Positions 1-7,920 of a DNA stretch of 20,731 bases are shown piece by piece. The DNA is taken from assembly GCA_046262015.1 (NCBI GenBank), contig JBHENN010000129.1, positions 1-20,731 on the forward strand, read 5' to 3'. The stretch is from JBHENN01 sp046262015 (GTDB taxonomy: Bacteria; Actinomycetota; CADDZG01; WHSQ01). The translations under genes and the position numbers were made by a program. The first letter of the stretch is position 1. Every line of letters starts with the position of its first letter. The notes below the pieces were generated by a model. The model did not search any database and had not been told where the DNA came from. It worked only from the letters and a program-made list of their open reading frames with translations.

Positions 1-46
1 ACGCCAAGTTAGTCGATTGGGTCTCGGCGGACCGCAGTACTCGAGG

Positions 47-65
47 GGACGCTCATGGAGCGTCC
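47..65. repeat. Inverted repeat, 8-bp arms, 3-nt loop
   Basis: GGACGCTC at 47-54 and GAGCGTCC at 58-65 are exact reverse complements separated by ATG. No T-tract follows on either side, so a classical intrinsic terminator is not supported. It could end a transcript entering from outside the window, or be a binding site. Confidence 0.5.
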
Positions 66-159
66 GATGCTCAGAAGCCGGACGCGTGGCTTGCAGTGCA
101 CGTCGTAGGCGCGTTGATCCTTAGGTTGGAAAGTCGGCTGGGGAGTTCCTAGCTGGACC

Positions 160-181
160 GGAATGGCAAAGGAATGGCAAA
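160..181. repeat. Tandem 11-bp direct repeat (GGAATGGCAAA x2)
   Basis: GGAATGGCAAA occurs at 160-170 and immediately again at 171-181. It lies 48 bp from the 3' end of tRNA-Lys. Function unknown. Paired short direct repeats occur as integrase arm sites, but no integrase or duplicated tRNA end is visible here. Confidence 0.55.
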
Positions 182-228
182 TCGCTGAGTCGTCGCGAGT
201 CTGATTCGCGTAAGTGCAGGTAGAGGGG

Positions 229-301
229 TGGGTCGCCAGGGAATCGAACCCTGAACCTACGGATTAAGAGTCCGTTGCTCTGCCAATTGAGCTAGCGACC
301 C
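229..301 (-). tRNA. tRNA-Lys (CTT anticodon)
   Basis: Read on the minus strand this folds as a complete cloverleaf: acceptor GGGTCGC/GCGACCC, D-arm starting TAGCTCA, anticodon arm ACGGA-CTCTTAA-TCCGT with anticodon CTT, variable AGGTT, and T-arm CAGGG-TTCGATT-CCCTG. The discriminator base is A (229). The following bases are CCCC, so the 3' CCA is not encoded. It decodes AAG. Confidence 0.96.
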
Positions 302-308
302 GTGCGCG

Positions 309-314
309 AGTGTA
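309..314 (-). promoter_or_regulatory. Putative -10 box for tRNA-Lys
   Basis: TACACT on the minus strand ends 7 nt before the first base of the mature tRNA. A start 7-8 nt after the box would make the primary transcript begin at or next to the tRNA 5' end. No convincing -35 was found. Confidence 0.4.
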
Positions 315-426
315 TCCAAGAGGGCTTGGCCGCAGACCTTCCCACGCGCGAGCGACTCGAGTCTGGCGTGACCGGCGTCGCGCTCGATGACCCATCAGCA
401 CCGAGATAGGTCCCCAGAGAGCTTGG

Positions 427-501
427 GGCGACCGACCGGGTTCGAACCGGCGACATCCCGGACCACAACCGGGTGCTCTGCCTGACTGAGCTACGGCCGC
501 C
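427..501 (-). tRNA. tRNA-His (GTG anticodon)
   Basis: The minus strand folds as tRNA-His. The anticodon arm is CCCGG-TTGTGGT-CCGGG with GTG anticodon, the T-arm GCCGG-TTCGAAC-CCGGT, and the acceptor GCGGCCG/CGGTCGC. The extra 5' base G-1 (501) pairs with C73 (427), the identity element read by histidyl-tRNA synthetase. The next three bases (426-424) read CCA, so unlike the neighbouring tRNA-Lys the CCA end appears genomically encoded. Confidence 0.96.
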
Positions 502-518
502 ATGTGTGACGCCTTTCA

Positions 519-524
519 AGGGTA
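519..524 (-). promoter_or_regulatory. Putative -10 box for tRNA-His
   Basis: TACCCT on the minus strand lies 17 nt before the tRNA 5' end, inside the short gap after the MFS gene. This would give a leader of about 10 nt for RNase P to remove. The match is based on TANNNT only; read-through from the MFS gene is an alternative. Confidence 0.3.
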
Positions 525-563
525 GCAGTCGGCGGCCGCCACTCCAGGCGCGGGATGAGGTCG

Positions 564-1739
564 TCAGCCCGCTGCCCGGGCGAGGTCGGGCGATGCATCG
601 TGCCCTCTGTGGTCGGCGCGCCGGGCAAAGAAGGTCAGGAGCATCAGCCCGGTCAGGGCGGAGATAGCGGCCCCCGCGAACGCGCCCCGATAGCCCAACA
701 CGGCCGCCACCCCGCCGGCACTCACGGCTCCGAGGCCGAAGGCGAGGTCGAAGAACGCGGTAAACGTGCCCACCACTGAGGCGCGTTCGGCGGCGGGGGC
801 TCCACTCACTGCGAGGACCATCAGCGCCGGGAAGAGCAGCGAGTGGCCCAGCGAGAACAAGACGGTTCCCGCGAGTAGGCCCGGAACCGTGCCCCACAGC
901 GCCATGACCGCGAACCCTGCCGTCGAGCACACGAGTGACGCGCGCGCGCATCTCCGGGGTCCAAGGCGGTCCGGTATCTGCGCGCCGACGCTTCGGACCA
1001 CCAGCAGGATCACGGAGTGAAGCGCGAAGACGTAGCGAGAGCCGTTCAGCCCCAGCTCGAGCGCGTACAGGGGCAGGAAGCTGATGAAAGTCGCCAGTCC
1101 CCAGATGTGCGCTCCCAGGATCACGCCGGGGAGAAGTCCGGCACGGTGCACGAGCGGGGTCTTGGGGCGCGGCCCTTCGGCAGTTCGGGGCGGCCGCGTC
1201 TCCGGCACCCGGAGCGCCACCGCGGCCGCCACCAGGGCGGCCGCTCCGGCGATCACCCAGGCGACGTCGAACCCTCCCCGCTCGAGCGCGTTCTCACCGA
1301 TCACCGGACCCATGCCCAACCCGGCGAACAGGGCGAGGGAGAAGTAGCTGAACGCCTCGCCCCTGCGCTCGTCCGGCGCGATGTCGTTGATGGCGCTGGC
1401 GGCCCCGACGTAGAACGCCGCCTCGCCGGCGCCCGCGACCACCCGCAACAGGAGCAGGAGCGCGAGCGAATCGGCGGCCACGTAGGCCATCACCGCGACC
1501 CCGACCAGCGCCGCGCCGGCCACCATCAGAGGTCGGCGACCGCGCGCGTCCCCGACCCGACCGATCAGGGGGCGGATGAGGACGGCCGAGAGGCTGAACA
1601 GCCCGATCGTCAGACCCACCGACACCGTGCTCCCATCCAGCGGGCCCTCGACGTATAGGGGCAGCGTCGGTAGAAGCGCTCCGACGCACACGAAGTAGCC
1701 GAGCGTCGCGAGCATGATCGTCAGGAATGTCGGCGTCAC
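564..1739 (-). CDS. MFS transporter
   Basis: A 391-residue major facilitator superfamily permease, expected in the cytoplasmic membrane. The sequence is almost entirely hydrophobic segments consistent with 12 helices. The MFS motif A follows helix 2 as GRVGDARGRR (residues 60-69), and the PETRPP stretch after helix 6 fits the usual central loop. The first helix contains LLPTLPLYVEG, as in drug/proton antiporters of the DHA1 type, but the substrate cannot be read from sequence. The start is GTG with no clear Shine-Dalgarno, so it is provisional; the next in-frame methionine (residue 9) is a poor alternative because it cuts into helix 1. It lies downstream of the TIGR03086 and ABM-like genes on the same strand, separated by 154 bp, with its own possible promoter. 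Confidence 0.88.
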   Translation of the reverse strand: MTPTFLTIMLATLGYFVCVGALLPTLPLYVEGPLDGSTVSVGLTIGLFSLSAVLIRPLIGRVGDARGRRPLMVAGAALVGVAVMAYVAADSLALLLLLRVVAGAGEAAFYVGAASAINDIAPDERRGEAFSYFSLALFAGLGMGPVIGENALERGGFDVAWVIAGAAALVAAAVALRVPETRPPRTAEGPRPKTPLVHRAGLLPGVILGAHIWGLATFISFLPLYALELGLNGSRYVFALHSVILLVVRSVGAQIPDRLGPRRCARASLVCSTAGFAVMALWGTVPGLLAGTVLFSLGHSLLFPALMVLAVSGAPAAERASVVGTFTAFFDLAFGLGAVSAGGVAAVLGYRGAFAGAAISALTGLMLLTFFARRADHRGHDASPDLARAAG

Positions 1740-1817
1740 CAGGCGCGCGTGCGGCGCGCCGGGACGGTTGGCGTGCGTGCTCAGGGCCCCTCCGGCGGAT
1801 CGGAACGAGAGCGCCCG

Positions 1818-1823
1818 AGCCTA
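1818..1823 (-). promoter_or_regulatory. Putative -10 box upstream of the MFS gene
   Basis: TAGGCT on the minus strand, within TAGTAGGCT, is identical to the box proposed for the cyclase gene. It lies about 79 nt before the assigned GTG, implying an untranslated leader if used. Weak evidence on its own. Confidence 0.25.
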
Positions 1824-1893
1824 CTAGCGGCGCGCCGCGACGGTGTCCCGCACCCTGCCGCGCCCGGGACCGAAGGCGCCCCGCAGGAGCGAT

Positions 1894-2460
1894 CTACGCG
1901 CGGCGTCCTAGCGCTGCCAGCAGCTCGGTCTGCTTGTCCGCGTCCGGGCCGGTCTCTACCCGCGCGCCGTAGACCCCGCTTCCCTCGACCATCTGCTTGT
2001 TGGCCTCGACCCAGGAAGAGCAGAGCTCGACGAGCTCGTTATCGAGCCGGTCGTCGGCGCCGATCGCGCGGGCTAGGTCCCAGCTGTGGATGAGGTGGTC
2101 AACGAAGAGCTGGAGGAGGTAGTTCTCCGCGGTCTCTTCACCGTAGGAGAGATGCACCTTGCGTGCCAGGACGTCGTCGTCTTCGAGGGCACGCAGCGCC
2201 CCGGCATACGCGCGGTCCCACGCCGCGGTGGGATCGTCTCCGAGGTTGTCGCCTTCGAACCTGTCCCCGACCTCCTCGAGGGTCTTTCCTTCCAGCAGCG
2301 GGACCGCCCAGAGGTCCTCGTAGACGAGGTGGCCTACGAGCGCACGGACGTCCCACTCCGAGCACGGTGTCGGCGCGCTCCATTGGTTGTCGCGTATCCG
2401 CCGAACGTACGCGTCGAACCCCTGCGCGGCGCGCCGGTATGCGTCGCGAACGTCGGCCAT
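1894..2460 (-). CDS. TIGR03086-type metal-binding protein (MDMPI/DinB-like)
   Basis: A 188-residue protein of the mycothiol-dependent maleylpyruvate isomerase N-terminal/DinB fold. The family pattern is clear: TPCSEWDVRALVGHL (residues 31-45, metal-ligand candidate H44) and FVDHLIHSWDLARAIG (119-134, H122/H125), closely matching the actinobacterial consensus with VHGWDLARATG. Relatives bind a divalent metal through a His triad, and some use mycothiol as cofactor; most members, probably including this one, have no known substrate. Start: ATG at 2458-2460 overlaps the TGA of the upstream gene by one base, indicating translational coupling. The frame stays open further upstream inside the neighbour, but that extension looks like a shadow. 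Confidence 0.85.
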   Translation of the reverse strand: MADVRDAYRRAAQGFDAYVRRIRDNQWSAPTPCSEWDVRALVGHLVYEDLWAVPLLEGKTLEEVGDRFEGDNLGDDPTAAWDRAYAGALRALEDDDVLARKVHLSYGEETAENYLLQLFVDHLIHSWDLARAIGADDRLDNELVELCSSWVEANKQMVEGSGVYGARVETGPDADKQTELLAALGRRA

Positions 2461-3047
2461 CAGCTGACCATGGTGGGCGAGCGCAGGTCGTAGTAGCGCA
2501 CATCCTGCATGCTCTGCGCCATCTCCTGCTGCGCTTCGGAGAACTCGGGCTTCGACTCGCCCGCGCGCGCCTCTTCCTCGGAGGTGAAGTAGACGACCGT
2601 GGTGAAGCGGTCGCCATCGTGGAGTGCGGTGTAGCCGCCGACGACATCGGGTCTGACGGTGTTGTCGTCGGGCCGATCGGCCATGGCGGCCCTCATGGCA
2701 TCGGCGTCGGTGACGCGTCCCTGGATGACCTGCACGAAGCCGGCATCGTCCGAGCCGCCCCGGCCGAACTCGATGATGTCGGTGGAGTCGTGGAAGGTGA
2801 CGTCGCCATCGAAGTACTTGGACGTCTCGTTCCACCAGTTGCTCTGCTCCGCGCGGTCGCTGTTCCGGCGCGCCGCCTCCTCGGACTCGAAGCGGGCGCA
2901 GGCGAGGAACTCGCCGTCGTCGGTGAGCCCGTGGGTGCTGCCGAGGAACCCGATCGCTCCGGCGCGTACGTCGGTCTCCCACCCCTCGAACTGGCGCCGG
3001 AGACCCTCCTGATCTCCGGCCCGACCCTGGATCACCTGTACGAACAC
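2460..3047 (-). CDS. Tandem two-domain ABM-like (dimeric alpha/beta-barrel) protein
   Basis: A 195-residue protein made of two related ferredoxin-like domains. FVQVIQGR opens both halves exactly (residues 2-9 and 104-111), and each half carries a DGxxF strand followed by a SEEEAR-type helix (44-60 and the equivalent part of half two). This is the pattern of antibiotic-biosynthesis-monooxygenase/stress-response A/B barrel folds, which normally dimerise; here both protomers are probably in one chain. Such domains include small monooxygenases and heme-degrading enzymes, but no catalytic residue is identifiable. The GTG start has a strong GAGGAGGA Shine-Dalgarno (3053-3060). It is first in a leftward unit coupled to the TIGR03086 gene, suggesting a shared small-molecule detoxification role (inference). 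Confidence 0.78.
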   Translation of the reverse strand: MFVQVIQGRAGDQEGLRRQFEGWETDVRAGAIGFLGSTHGLTDDGEFLACARFESEEAARRNSDRAEQSNWWNETSKYFDGDVTFHDSTDIIEFGRGGSDDAGFVQVIQGRVTDADAMRAAMADRPDDNTVRPDVVGGYTALHDGDRFTTVVYFTSEEEARAGESKPEFSEAQQEMAQSMQDVRYYDLRSPTMVS

Positions 3048-3085
3048 GACTCTCCTCCTCTCGCCGGTGGGAACCTTGCGCTCTA

Positions 3086-3115
3086 GTTGTACGCCCCACA
3101 GGGGCCGGCTGTGAA
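3086..3115 (-). promoter_or_regulatory. Putative promoter of the ABM-like/TIGR03086 unit
   Basis: On the minus strand TTCACA (3115-3110) and TACAAC (3091-3086) are separated by 18 bp, and a start about 31 nt before the GTG would include the strong Shine-Dalgarno. The spacer holds a small GCCCC-ACA-GGGGC hairpin (3093-3105). Predicted by eye only. Confidence 0.4.
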
Positions 3116-3175
3116 GGGGTCACTCGTGGGGTTGAGGAGGCCGTCCGAGGGTCAGGCGGGGCCGGTAGCGGCTAC

Positions 3176-3181
3176 TACTCT
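3176..3181 (+). promoter_or_regulatory. Putative leaderless -10 box of kgd
   Basis: TACTCT is followed by 7 nt and then the ATG at 3189, with no Shine-Dalgarno in between. The geometry fits transcription starting at the A of the start codon. No clear -35 was found. Confidence 0.45.
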
Positions 3182-3188
3182 TGATGCG

Positions 3189-6100
3189 ATGGACCTGCAG
3201 CGCGACGCCTTCGGCCCCAACGTCTGGCTCGTCGACGAGATGTACCGGCGCTACCAGGAGGATCCACGCGCCGTGGGGGAGCCGTGGCGGGAGTTCTTCG
3301 AGGGCTACCGCCCCGGGACCGCCGACGGTCACGGCGGCAAGAAGTCGGCACCGGCTCGTCCGCCGACCCCACCCACCACGGGAGAGCGCCCCCCTGCTGC
3401 TACCCCGGTCGCCGCACCTGCAGCCCGCCCCGAGGTGACCGATGGCGTGCCCGAGGACGCGTCCCCGTTGCGCGGAGCTGCAGCCCGCATCGCCGAGAAC
3501 ATGGAGGCGTCGCTCGGGGTTCCGACCGCGACCTCGGTGCGCACGATCCCGGCGAAGCTTCTCGAGGAGAACCGACGCACGATCAACCGTCACCTCGGGA
3601 AGAAGACCGGCGGCAAGGTCTCGTTCACGCATCTGATCGGCTGGGCGATCCTCAAGGCGCTCGAGTCCCGCCCTGCGATGCGGGCGAGCTACGGAGTGAT
3701 CGACGGCAAGCCGCACGTGATCCAGCACAAGCACGTGAACTTCGGCCTTGCGGTCGACGTCGACCGACCCGGCGGGCACCGCGTCTTGCTGGTACCGAAC
3801 ATCAAGAACGCCGACGAGCTCGACTTCGCCGGGTTCTTCGGCGCGTACGAGGACCTGATCAGGCGTGTTCGCGCCAACGAGCTGGCGCCGGAGGACTTCG
3901 CCGCCACGACGATCACGCTCACCAACCCCGGCACGGTCGGGACTCGTCTGTCGATCCCGCGCCTGATGCCGAACCAGGGGCTGATCGTCGGTACCGGAGC
4001 GATCTCGTACCCTCCCGAGTACGAGGCGTCAGACCCGCGCGCCCTCGCCCGCCTCGGCGTCAGCAAGGTCCTGACGATCACGAGCACCTATGACCACCGG
4101 GTGATCCAGGGCGCCGAGTCGGGCCAGTTCCTCGCGGTGGTCCACGAGCTGTTGCTCGGCTCCGATCGCTTCTACGACGAGATCTTCGCTTCCCTGTGCG
4201 TCCCCTACGAGCCGAGCCGGTGGAGCCGCGACCGCGCCGCGGTCGAGGACATCGATACCGAGCTGCACAAGCAATCGCGCGTGATCCAGCTCATCAACAT
4301 GTACCGGGTCCGAGGCCACTTGCTCGCCGACCTCAACCCGATCGGATGGGAGGTATTGCGCCATCCGGAGCTCGACCTCTCGCACTACGGCCTCACGGTC
4401 TGGGACCTCGATCGCGAGTTCCTGTTCGACGGCCCCGGCGGCACGCGCAAGCAGCCCCTGCGCGTCATCATCGAGACCCTGCGGGATGCGTACTCGCAGA
4501 CGATCGGCGTTGAGTACATGCACATCTCCGACCCGGAAGAGAAGCGGTGGATCCAGGAGCGGGTCGAGCTGACCGGCGACGGCGAGCTGCCGATGGAGGA
4601 CAAGAAGCACATCCTGGATCGCCTCAACGCCGCGGAGTCGTTCGAGAAGTTCCTCCACTCCAAGTACGTCGGGCACAAGCGGTTCTCTCTCGAAGGCGCG
4701 GAGAGCTTGATCCCGATGCTGGACGAGCTGCTGCGGCGCTCGGCGGCCGACGGCATGGTCGAGGTCGTCATGGGGATGCCCCATCGAGGCCGCCTCAACG
4801 TCCTCGCCAACATCGTGGGCAAGCCGCTGAAGGAGATCTTCAAGGAGTTCGAAGGCGACGTCGATCCGGACACCGTGCAGGGCTCGGGCGATGTCAAGTA
4901 CCACCTCGGTATGACCGGACGCTTCGTCGCGGGCGACGGGAACGACCTCGCGGTCGTCCTCGCATCGAATCCCTCGCACCTCGAGGCCGTCGATCCGGTC
5001 GTCGAGGGCATGGCGCGCGCCAAGCAGGATCTGCTCGGCGAAGGCGCCGATCAGAAGGTTCTCCCGTTGCTGCTGCACGGGGACGCCGCGTTCGCCGGGC
5101 AAGGCGTCGTCGCGGAGACCTTCAACCTGTCCCAGCTCCCCGGCTATCGAACCGGCGGGACCGTGCACGTGGTCGTCAACAACCTGATCGGCTTCACGAC
5201 CGCGCCGGCAGCAGGTCGCTCGAGCACGTACGCGACCGACATCGCCAAGATGGTGCAGGCTCCGATCCTGCACGTCAACGGTGACGACCCCGACGGATGC
5301 GTGCGGGTGATGCGCCTCGCCTACGAGTACCGCAAGCGGTTCAAGAAGGACGTCGTCATCGACCTCATCTGCTACCGGCGCTACGGACACAACGAAGCCG
5401 ACGAGCCGGCTTACACACAGCCTCTGATGTACTCCAAGATCGACGAGCGGCGCTCGGTGCGCAAGCTCTACACCGAGCTGCTGCTTAACCGCGGCGAGCT
5501 GACCGTCGAAGAGGCCGAGCGGCTGCTCGAGGACTTCCGCGCGAAGCTCCAGCAGGCGTTCGACGAGACCCGCAAGCAGGCTCCGCCTCCGGACGTGCGG
5601 GCCGCGGCCCCACCCGAACCGGCCGGCGTGCTTCCTCCCGTCGAGACCGGTGTCGACCGGGCGCGCCTCGATGAGATCCACCAGGTTCTGACGAGCGTCC
5701 CCGCGGGGTTCGAGCCCCATCCCAAGCTGAAGCGCTACATAGAGAAGCGGGCCGACCTGCTGGAGCGCGACGCGGTCGATTGGGCCGCGGGGGAGAGCCT
5801 CGCGTTCGGCTCGCTCTTGCGCGCGGGGATCACCGTGCGTCTCGCCGGCCAGGACTCGCGCCGCGGCACCTTCAGCCACCGCCACGCGGTGCTGGTCGAT
5901 CACCGCACCGGCGAGGAGCACACTCCCCTCAACCACATGGCCGAAGGCCAGGCGTACCTGCGCATCTTCGACAGCTTGTTGTCGGAGTTCGCGGCGATGG
6001 GGTTCGAGTACGGCTATTCGGTTGCCAACGGGGACGCGCTCGTGTGCTGGGAAGCGCAGTTCGGCGACTTCGTGAACGAGGCGCAGGTGGTGATCGACCA

Positions 6101-6803
6101 GTTCCTCGTGGCCGGAGAGGACAAGTGGAAGCAGGAGAGCGGGTTGGTCCTGTTGCTGCCGCACGGCTACGAGGGCCAGGGCCCGGAGCACTCGAGCGCG
6201 CGCCTGGAACGTTTCCTCACCCTCGCGGCCGAGGACTCGATCCAGGTGACCCAACCCACGACTCCGGCGCAATATTTCCACCTGCTGCGTCGCCAGGTCC
6301 TCCGCACCGTACGCAAGCCGTTGATCGTGCTGACGCCCAAGTCGCTCCTGCGGCATCCCGCGGCGCGCAGCACGACCGTCGAGCTCACCTCGGGGCACTT
6401 CCACGAGACGCTCGACGATCCCAAGGTGGCCGATGTCGAGCGGGTGCGGCGTGTGCTGTTGTGCACGGGGAAGGTCGCCTACGACCTCGACGAACGGCGC
6501 GAGCAGACGGGTGCGCCGGCGGCGATCGTGCGCGTCGAGCAGCTCTACCCCTTCCCGCGCGCTCAGCTCGCCGCCATCTTCGAGCGCTATCCCAAGCTCG
6601 AAGGGGTCCGCTGGGTCCAGGACGAGCCGCGCAACATGGGCGCGTGGGGGTTCATCGACGCGCGGATCCGGTCCGATCTTCCCGGAAGCGTCACGCTCGA
6701 CTGCACGAGCCGGGCGGAGAGCGCGAGCCCGGCAAGCGGGTCCAGCCGGGTGCACGAGCAGGAGCAGCAGGACCTGCTCGACGACGCGTTCGCCGGTCTC
6801 TAG
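3189..6803 (+). CDS. kgd: Multifunctional 2-oxoglutarate decarboxylase/dehydrogenase E1 (Kgd, E2-E1 fusion)
   Basis: A 1204-residue fusion typical of Actinobacteria (mycobacterial Kgd is about 1230). Residues 1-42 form the 2-OGDH N-terminal helix (GPNVWLVDEMYRRY), then a Pro/Ala-rich linker. An E2-like acyltransferase domain (about 85-340) ends in TYDHRVIQGAESGQF, with H303 as the catalytic His candidate; there is no lipoyl domain. The ThDP-dependent E1 follows, with MPHRGRLNVLAN and GDAAFAGQG (about 631-639), ending in a transketolase-type C-terminal domain. It decarboxylates 2-oxoglutarate in the TCA cycle, acts as E1 with DlaT/Lpd-type partners, and can form 2-hydroxy-3-oxoadipate. In mycobacteria the FHA protein GarA inhibits it; no garA is in this window. 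I chose ATG 3189 because homology begins there; an upstream in-frame ATG at 3087 adds an unlike 34-residue tail. The stop shares CTAG with the convergent epimerase gene. Confidence 0.96.
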   Translation: MDLQRDAFGPNVWLVDEMYRRYQEDPRAVGEPWREFFEGYRPGTADGHGGKKSAPARPPTPPTTGERPPAATPVAAPAARPEVTDGVPEDASPLRGAAARIAENMEASLGVPTATSVRTIPAKLLEENRRTINRHLGKKTGGKVSFTHLIGWAILKALESRPAMRASYGVIDGKPHVIQHKHVNFGLAVDVDRPGGHRVLLVPNIKNADELDFAGFFGAYEDLIRRVRANELAPEDFAATTITLTNPGTVGTRLSIPRLMPNQGLIVGTGAISYPPEYEASDPRALARLGVSKVLTITSTYDHRVIQGAESGQFLAVVHELLLGSDRFYDEIFASLCVPYEPSRWSRDRAAVEDIDTELHKQSRVIQLINMYRVRGHLLADLNPIGWEVLRHPELDLSHYGLTVWDLDREFLFDGPGGTRKQPLRVIIETLRDAYSQTIGVEYMHISDPEEKRWIQERVELTGDGELPMEDKKHILDRLNAAESFEKFLHSKYVGHKRFSLEGAESLIPMLDELLRRSAADGMVEVVMGMPHRGRLNVLANIVGKPLKEIFKEFEGDVDPDTVQGSGDVKYHLGMTGRFVAGDGNDLAVVLASNPSHLEAVDPVVEGMARAKQDLLGEGADQKVLPLLLHGDAAFAGQGVVAETFNLSQLPGYRTGGTVHVVVNNLIGFTTAPAAGRSSTYATDIAKMVQAPILHVNGDDPDGCVRVMRLAYEYRKRFKKDVVIDLICYRRYGHNEADEPAYTQPLMYSKIDERRSVRKLYTELLLNRGELTVEEAERLLEDFRAKLQQAFDETRKQAPPPDVRAAAPPEPAGVLPPVETGVDRARLDEIHQVLTSVPAGFEPHPKLKRYIEKRADLLERDAVDWAAGESLAFGSLLRAGITVRLAGQDSRRGTFSHRHAVLVDHRTGEEHTPLNHMAEGQAYLRIFDSLLSEFAAMGFEYGYSVANGDALVCWEAQFGDFVNEAQVVIDQFLVAGEDKWKQESGLVLLLPHGYEGQGPEHSSARLERFLTLAAEDSIQVTQPTTPAQYFHLLRRQVLRTVRKPLIVLTPKSLLRHPAARSTTVELTSGHFHETLDDPKVADVERVRRVLLCTGKVAYDLDERREQTGAPAAIVRVEQLYPFPRAQLAAIFERYPKLEGVRWVQDEPRNMGAWGFIDARIRSDLPGSVTLDCTSRAESASPASGSSRVHEQEQQDLLDDAFAGL

Positions 6804-7870
6804 AGCCCGACCTCCGCGGGCCCGGCGCGCCCGGCGGCCACGATCCCCTTGAGGCGCGCCGCATGGACGGTCGCGGCGAGGGTGTCGAGGACGTCGTGTT
6901 CGGGCTCCCAGCCAAGCACGGTGCGCGCCTTGGTCGTGTCCATCAGCACGGGCACTCGGATCGCTTCGAGCCACTTCGCCTCGGCCGGCAACAGGGGGAG
7001 ACTCGACATGATGGTCGCGGTGACGTCCATCGCCCTCTGGGGGACCGGCACCGCGTACCACCCCAGCGCGTGCGCGAGGTCGGTGACGGTGATGTCCCCG
7101 TCGGCAGCAAGGTTGTAGACCCCGGGCTCGCCGCGGCCGAGCACGGCGAGCTCGAGCGCGGCGGCGACGTCGTCCTCGTGCACGAGCTGGAAGGGCACGC
7201 CGGGATCGGGCAGCACGGGGCGCAGCAGCGGCATCGATCCCGCGAGCTTCTTCATCGCGTTCGGCACCCGGTCGCCGAACTTCACGTAAGGGAGCTTCTC
7301 GATCAAGGTCGTCGCGCCGGGACCGGCGACGATGCAGGGACGGAAGACATAGACGTCCGGACCGGAGGTCGCGCCGCGCCGGAGGTCATCCAGCACCCCT
7401 TCGACATCGGCCTTCTGGGCCGAGTAGTAGTGGCTGTCCGAGCCGCGGGCGGGGACGTCCTCCGTCAACCGATCGGGATGATCCTCGTGGAACCCGTAAG
7501 CGGCGACCGAGGATGTGTACAGCAGGCGCTGCACCCCCGCGTCGAAGGCGGCGCCGAAGACGTTGTTCGAGCCCTCGAGGTTCACCGCGCGCGCCTCATC
7601 GGGCGTCCCGAAGATCAGAAACGCGAGGTGCACCACGACGTCGGCGTCCTTGACCAACCCGTCGACCGACGCGCGGTCGAGTACCTCGCCTTGCCGGTAC
7701 TCCGTCTTGGTGAGGCCGTGCTCGGCGGGGTCGAAGGGTCGGCGCGCCATGCCGATGACGCGCCCCACCGCGGGATTGCGGTCGAGACGCTCGAGCAGTG
7801 GCAGACCGATGTCACCGGTGGGCCCGGTGATCGCGACGGTCAGTCGTCGTTGCGCGGGCGCCGTTGCCAT
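6800..7870 (-). CDS. NAD-dependent epimerase/dehydratase (extended SDR)
   Basis: A 356-residue extended short-chain dehydrogenase/reductase. An N-terminal Rossmann motif GPTGDIG (16-22) follows a beta strand, DVVVHLAF (77-84) is the usual second signature, TSSVAAYG (119-126) carries the catalytic Ser, and Y149-x3-K153 is the catalytic pair. The C-terminal half (FQLVHEDDVAAAL, GVYNLAADGD, TLGWEP-like) is typical of sugar-nucleotide epimerases and related reductases. It would bind NAD(P) in the cytosol; the substrate is not evident and no sugar-biosynthesis genes adjoin. The ATG start lacks a clear Shine-Dalgarno. It is convergent with kgd, overlapping by the 4-bp CTAG that supplies both stops, and divergent from the channel-like gene across about 63 bp. 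Confidence 0.88.
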   Translation of the reverse strand: MATAPAQRRLTVAITGPTGDIGLPLLERLDRNPAVGRVIGMARRPFDPAEHGLTKTEYRQGEVLDRASVDGLVKDADVVVHLAFLIFGTPDEARAVNLEGSNNVFGAAFDAGVQRLLYTSSVAAYGFHEDHPDRLTEDVPARGSDSHYYSAQKADVEGVLDDLRRGATSGPDVYVFRPCIVAGPGATTLIEKLPYVKFGDRVPNAMKKLAGSMPLLRPVLPDPGVPFQLVHEDDVAAALELAVLGRGEPGVYNLAADGDITVTDLAHALGWYAVPVPQRAMDVTATIMSSLPLLPAEAKWLEAIRVPVLMDTTKARTVLGWEPEHDVLDTLAATVHAARLKGIVAAGRAGPAEVGL

Positions 7871-7920
7871 GGGCGCATGCTCTCACGGGGGGTACCCGGT
7901 GCCACGAGGTCGCTCTTCCC

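Larger units (their letters stand above)
1..228. other. Gene-free segment beside tRNA-Lys
   Basis: All three forward frames between about 115 and 229 are broken by stops, and I recognise no protein or RNA here. Two small structures are visible: a perfect 8-bp hairpin at 47-65 and a tandem 11-bp direct repeat at 160-181. The segment abuts the 3' end of tRNA-Lys, a common integration target, but I found no duplicated tRNA 3' end that would mark an att site. Confidence 0.5.

Noticed and set aside
118..220. Remnant of a tyrosine integrase C-terminus before tRNA-Lys
   Set aside because: All three forward frames hit stops within about 35 codons, and no integrase catalytic motif is seen.
264..503. 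Protein-coding frame across the two tRNAs
   Set aside because: Contains the familiar tRNA-derived false peptides (SSIGRATDS-type); both tRNAs fold perfectly.
2461..3123. Upstream extension of the TIGR03086 frame to 3123
   Set aside because: The extension is Arg-rich out-of-frame translation of the ABM-like gene; family similarity starts at ATG 2460.
3087..3188. Longer kgd start at ATG 3087
   Set aside because: The added 34 residues do not resemble the Kgd N-terminus, and the span holds the promoter region of the divergent gene; ATG 3189 fits family and promoter.
4029..7061. 1010-residue open frame antisense to kgd
   Set aside because: It mirrors kgd codon by codon (an effect of GC-rich third positions) and shows no domain, while kgd is unambiguous.
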